The notes under the pieces: model-generated | What the model saw: only the letters and a program-made list of their open reading frames with translations | Databases searched by the model: none | What the model was told of the DNA's origin: nothing | Program-made: the position numbers and the translations under genes | NCBI RefSeq assembly: GCF_003231305.1 | Contig: NZ_QKVM01000057.1 | Location: forward strand, 1 to 40,199 | Direction: 5' to 3' | DNA from: Pseudomonas sichuanensis | GTDB lineage: Bacteria > Pseudomonadota > Gammaproteobacteria > Pseudomonadales > Pseudomonadaceae | DNA: 40,199 nt | Shown here: positions 38,589-40,199 of the stretch, piece after piece | Position numbering within the stretch: position 1 is the stretch's first letter | Layout: each line of letters opens with the position of its first letter

Positions 38589-39948
38589 TGGCAATATCGT
38601 GTGGACTCCAACCCTGGCCGATGACGGCCAGCCGCGTTACCTGGCACTGGTGGCGGCCATTGCCGAGGCCATCGAACGCGGTGAGCTCAAGGTGGGCGAG
38701 CGCCTGCCGCCCCAGCGCCGGCTGGCCTGGGCCCTCGGCCTCAACCCCAGCACCACGCAGCAGGCCTACCGTGAAGCGGCGGCGCGGCACCTGGTGTCCG
38801 GCGAGGTGGGGCGTGGCACCTATGTGCTGGCGGGAAGCAAGGAGGCGACGCTGTTCCGTCTCAAGCAATCGGACCAGCAGCAGGCGGTCATCGACCTGTC
38901 GACCAACGTGCCGGTAGTCGACCCGCATAACCTGGACCTGCAACACAGCATGCTGGCCTTGCTCAGCCAAGGTGAAACCGCCCTGCTCGAACACTACCTG
39001 GGCCCCGAGCAGTTGCTGCTCGGCCGGGTGCAGGGTGCCCGCTGGCTGGCCAACCGCGGCCTGACCCTGGCGCCGGATGAACTGCTGCTGTGCGGCGGTG
39101 CCCAGCAAGGCCTGACGACGATATTGCAGTCGCTGTGCCAGGCCGGTGAACCGGTCATGGTCGAGGCGCTGACCGCCCCAGGCATCAAGGCCGCCTGTCG
39201 CCAGCTGCGCCTGCCGGTGCACGGTGTGGCGCTGGATGAGCAGGGCCTGTGCCCAGAGCAACTGGACCGGGTTGCCCGCGCCAGCGGTGCGCGCATGCTG
39301 GTGACCACCCCGACCCTGCACAACCCGACCGGTGCCTGCCCGAGCGACGTGCGGCGCCAGGCCCTGGCCGAGGTGGTCAAGCGCCACCAACTGCTGGTGA
39401 TCGAGGATGACGTGTATGGGGCGCTGACAGACAGCCCGCCGCTGTATCCGTTGCTTGAGGGCCGCGGCATCCTGATCAGCAGCTTGTCCAAGACGGTCGC
39501 CGCCGGGCTGCGCCTGGGCTGGATCGCCGCCCGCCCGGGCTTGCTCGAACAGATCGACCCCCATGCCCAGGCTACCCACTGGCCGGTTTCGCCGCTGAAT
39601 TTGCACATTGCCTGCCAGTGGATTGCCGACGGCACCGCCGCACGGCGGCTGGCCTGGCAAAGGCAGGAGATCGGCGAGCGCTGGCGCCTGGCGCGGGCGA
39701 TATTGGGTGATCACCTGGTGGCCGGGGCAGTGCCTTCACCGCATGCCTGGGTCGCCACCCCTGGCGATGCCGAAACGCTGGTGGGGCGCTGCCGCGCGCA
39801 GGGTGTCGAGGTGGTTCCGGCGAGTGTGTTCGCGATCGGAACCCAGACGCTGCAGGCGGTGCGCATCAGCCTGTCGGCGGCACTTGGCCGCGCCCAGTTG
39901 AAGCAGGGGCTGGAAATCGTTGCCCGGGTGATGGCGGAACAGGGGTAA
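38584..39948 (+). CDS. MocR-type (GntR winged-helix + aminotransferase) regulator
   Basis: A 454-residue regulator. An N-terminal winged helix (about 10-80, VGERLPPQRRLAWALGLN) is joined to a fold-type I aminotransferase domain with the PLP lysine Lys303 in SSLSKTVAAGLRLGW and the Asp of VIEDDVYG. Such proteins use PLP or an amino acid as a signal and control a nearby amino acid or vitamin B6 gene, here most likely the divergent dehydratase. The start is uncertain: ATG at 38584 (MGGNIVWTP) is chosen; ATG at 38563 (MGPKLYC) and a GTG at 38599 are also open, and none has a clear ribosome site, so leaderless translation is possible. Confidence 0.85.
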   Translation: MGGNIVWTPTLADDGQPRYLALVAAIAEAIERGELKVGERLPPQRRLAWALGLNPSTTQQAYREAAARHLVSGEVGRGTYVLAGSKEATLFRLKQSDQQQAVIDLSTNVPVVDPHNLDLQHSMLALLSQGETALLEHYLGPEQLLLGRVQGARWLANRGLTLAPDELLLCGGAQQGLTTILQSLCQAGEPVMVEALTAPGIKAACRQLRLPVHGVALDEQGLCPEQLDRVARASGARMLVTTPTLHNPTGACPSDVRRQALAEVVKRHQLLVIEDDVYGALTDSPPLYPLLEGRGILISSLSKTVAAGLRLGWIAARPGLLEQIDPHAQATHWPVSPLNLHIACQWIADGTAARRLAWQRQEIGERWRLARAILGDHLVAGAVPSPHAWVATPGDAETLVGRCRAQGVEVVPASVFAIGTQTLQAVRISLSAALGRAQLKQGLEIVARVMAEQG

Positions 39949-39984
39949 GAGACGCTGGGCTGTATTGCCTGTACGGGCCTCATC

Positions 39985-40046
39985 GCCGGCAAGCCGGCTC
40001 CCACTCCCCCAGCCCGCAGCGTTATGCCTGCGTGGGAGCGGGCTTG
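39985..40046. repeat. REP pair truncated by an insertion sequence
   Basis: Left arm GCCGGCAAGCCGGCTCCCAC (39985-40004), right arm GTGGGAGCGGGCTTG (40032-40046), complementary with one mismatch. The right arm stops after GGCTTG; where CCCCGCG or similar should follow, unrelated sequence of the IS element begins. Confidence 0.75.
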
Positions 40047-40049
40047 AAC

Positions 40050-40199
40050 TGGTCAAGTAATTTTGGACACCGATTAAGGTTCATCCCGCTGCCTTGAGCT
40101 TTTCCTCCATGGCTACTGGCGTTTCATAGCCGTTGTAGCTGTGGAGGCGCTTGAGGTTGTAGCGCATCAGATAAGCCTGGATATCCACTCGTGCCTGCA
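40050..40199 (-). mobile_element. Edge of an IS3-family insertion sequence
   Basis: The terminal sequence TGGTCAAGTAATTTTGGACA begins near 40050, followed about 30 bp later by the stop codon of a transposase read inward on the minus strand. The element continues beyond the window, so its length, other end and target duplication cannot be seen. Confidence 0.75.
40081..40199 (-). CDS. IS3-family transposase, C-terminal part (partial)
   Basis: The last 38 codons on the minus strand read RVDIQAYLMRYNLKRLHSYN followed by GYETPVAMEEKLKAAG and a stop. The RYNxxRLHSxxGYxTP pattern is the C-terminal end of IS3-family OrfB transposases (rve integrase fold). The gene starts outside the window; the catalytic DDE residues are not visible. 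Confidence 0.85.
   Translation of the reverse strand, partial: QARVDIQAYLMRYNLKRLHSYNGYETPVAMEEKLKAAG

Overview
The window is high-GC, gene-dense chromosome that reads as a fluorescent Pseudomonas of the P. putida group. The evidence is the tandem fadD paralogs, the PhaJ-type hydratase, the gamma-glutamylation polyamine pair, the ECF42-type sigma operon, and many copies of the REP palindromes typical of that group (arms built on GTGGGAGCGGGCTTGCCCC or TTCGCGGGTAAACCCGCTCC). No rRNA, tRNA, CRISPR array or replication origin was seen.

Positions 1-9.3 kb: a DMT-family exporter and an FMN azoreductase (both minus), a small periplasmic protein, then a plus-strand run of LysR regulator, alpha/beta hydrolase, periplasmic cyclophilin PpiA and an ABC exporter half-transporter. 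A FemAB/GNAT-like protein and an outer-membrane porin follow. Positions 9.3-17.8 kb: a FabH-like ketoacyl synthase, the large DEAH helicase HrpA (both minus), and a two-gene gamma-glutamylpolyamine unit (PuuA/PuuB-like). Positions 17.9-23.4 kb: a lipid module with FadD1 and FadD2 on the minus strand and, divergently, a monoglyceride-lipase-like hydrolase and an (R)-enoyl-CoA hydratase (PhaJ). Together they could release, activate and divert fatty acids toward beta-oxidation or PHA. Positions 23.4-27.4 kb: an ECF42 sigma-factor operon (NTF2-like, DGPF/YciI, SRPBCC, sigma), a GyrI-like protein and an AraC regulator.

Positions 27.4-36.8 kb are a foreign-looking type VI secretion effector island, transcribed on the minus strand: vgrG, DUF4123 adaptor, a 1612-residue Rhs protein with an EndoU-like C-terminal toxin, and an overlapping immunity gene made of two tandem copies of one domain. 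Downstream of it lies a fossil record of earlier toxin tips: an 89-bp orphan piece of the Rhs core, a second unrelated immunity gene, and a small decayed piece of the same immunity family. The island is bracketed by two diverged copies of the last 36 bp of a lysE-family gene. One copy lies in the intact lysE (36.8 kb) and the other is stranded against the AraC stop codon (27.4 kb). The island therefore appears to have entered, or been exchanged, at the 3' end of lysE.

Positions 36.8-40.2 kb: LysE exporter, a PLP threonine/serine dehydratase, a divergent MocR-type regulator with a direct-repeat operator candidate, and the edge of an IS3-family insertion that interrupts a REP palindrome and runs off the window.

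REP inverted pairs lie at four of the convergent gene ends. One supplies the last codons of the sigma-factor gene. The most noteworthy biology is the Rhs/EndoU island with its stacked immunity genes and its lysE-end boundaries.
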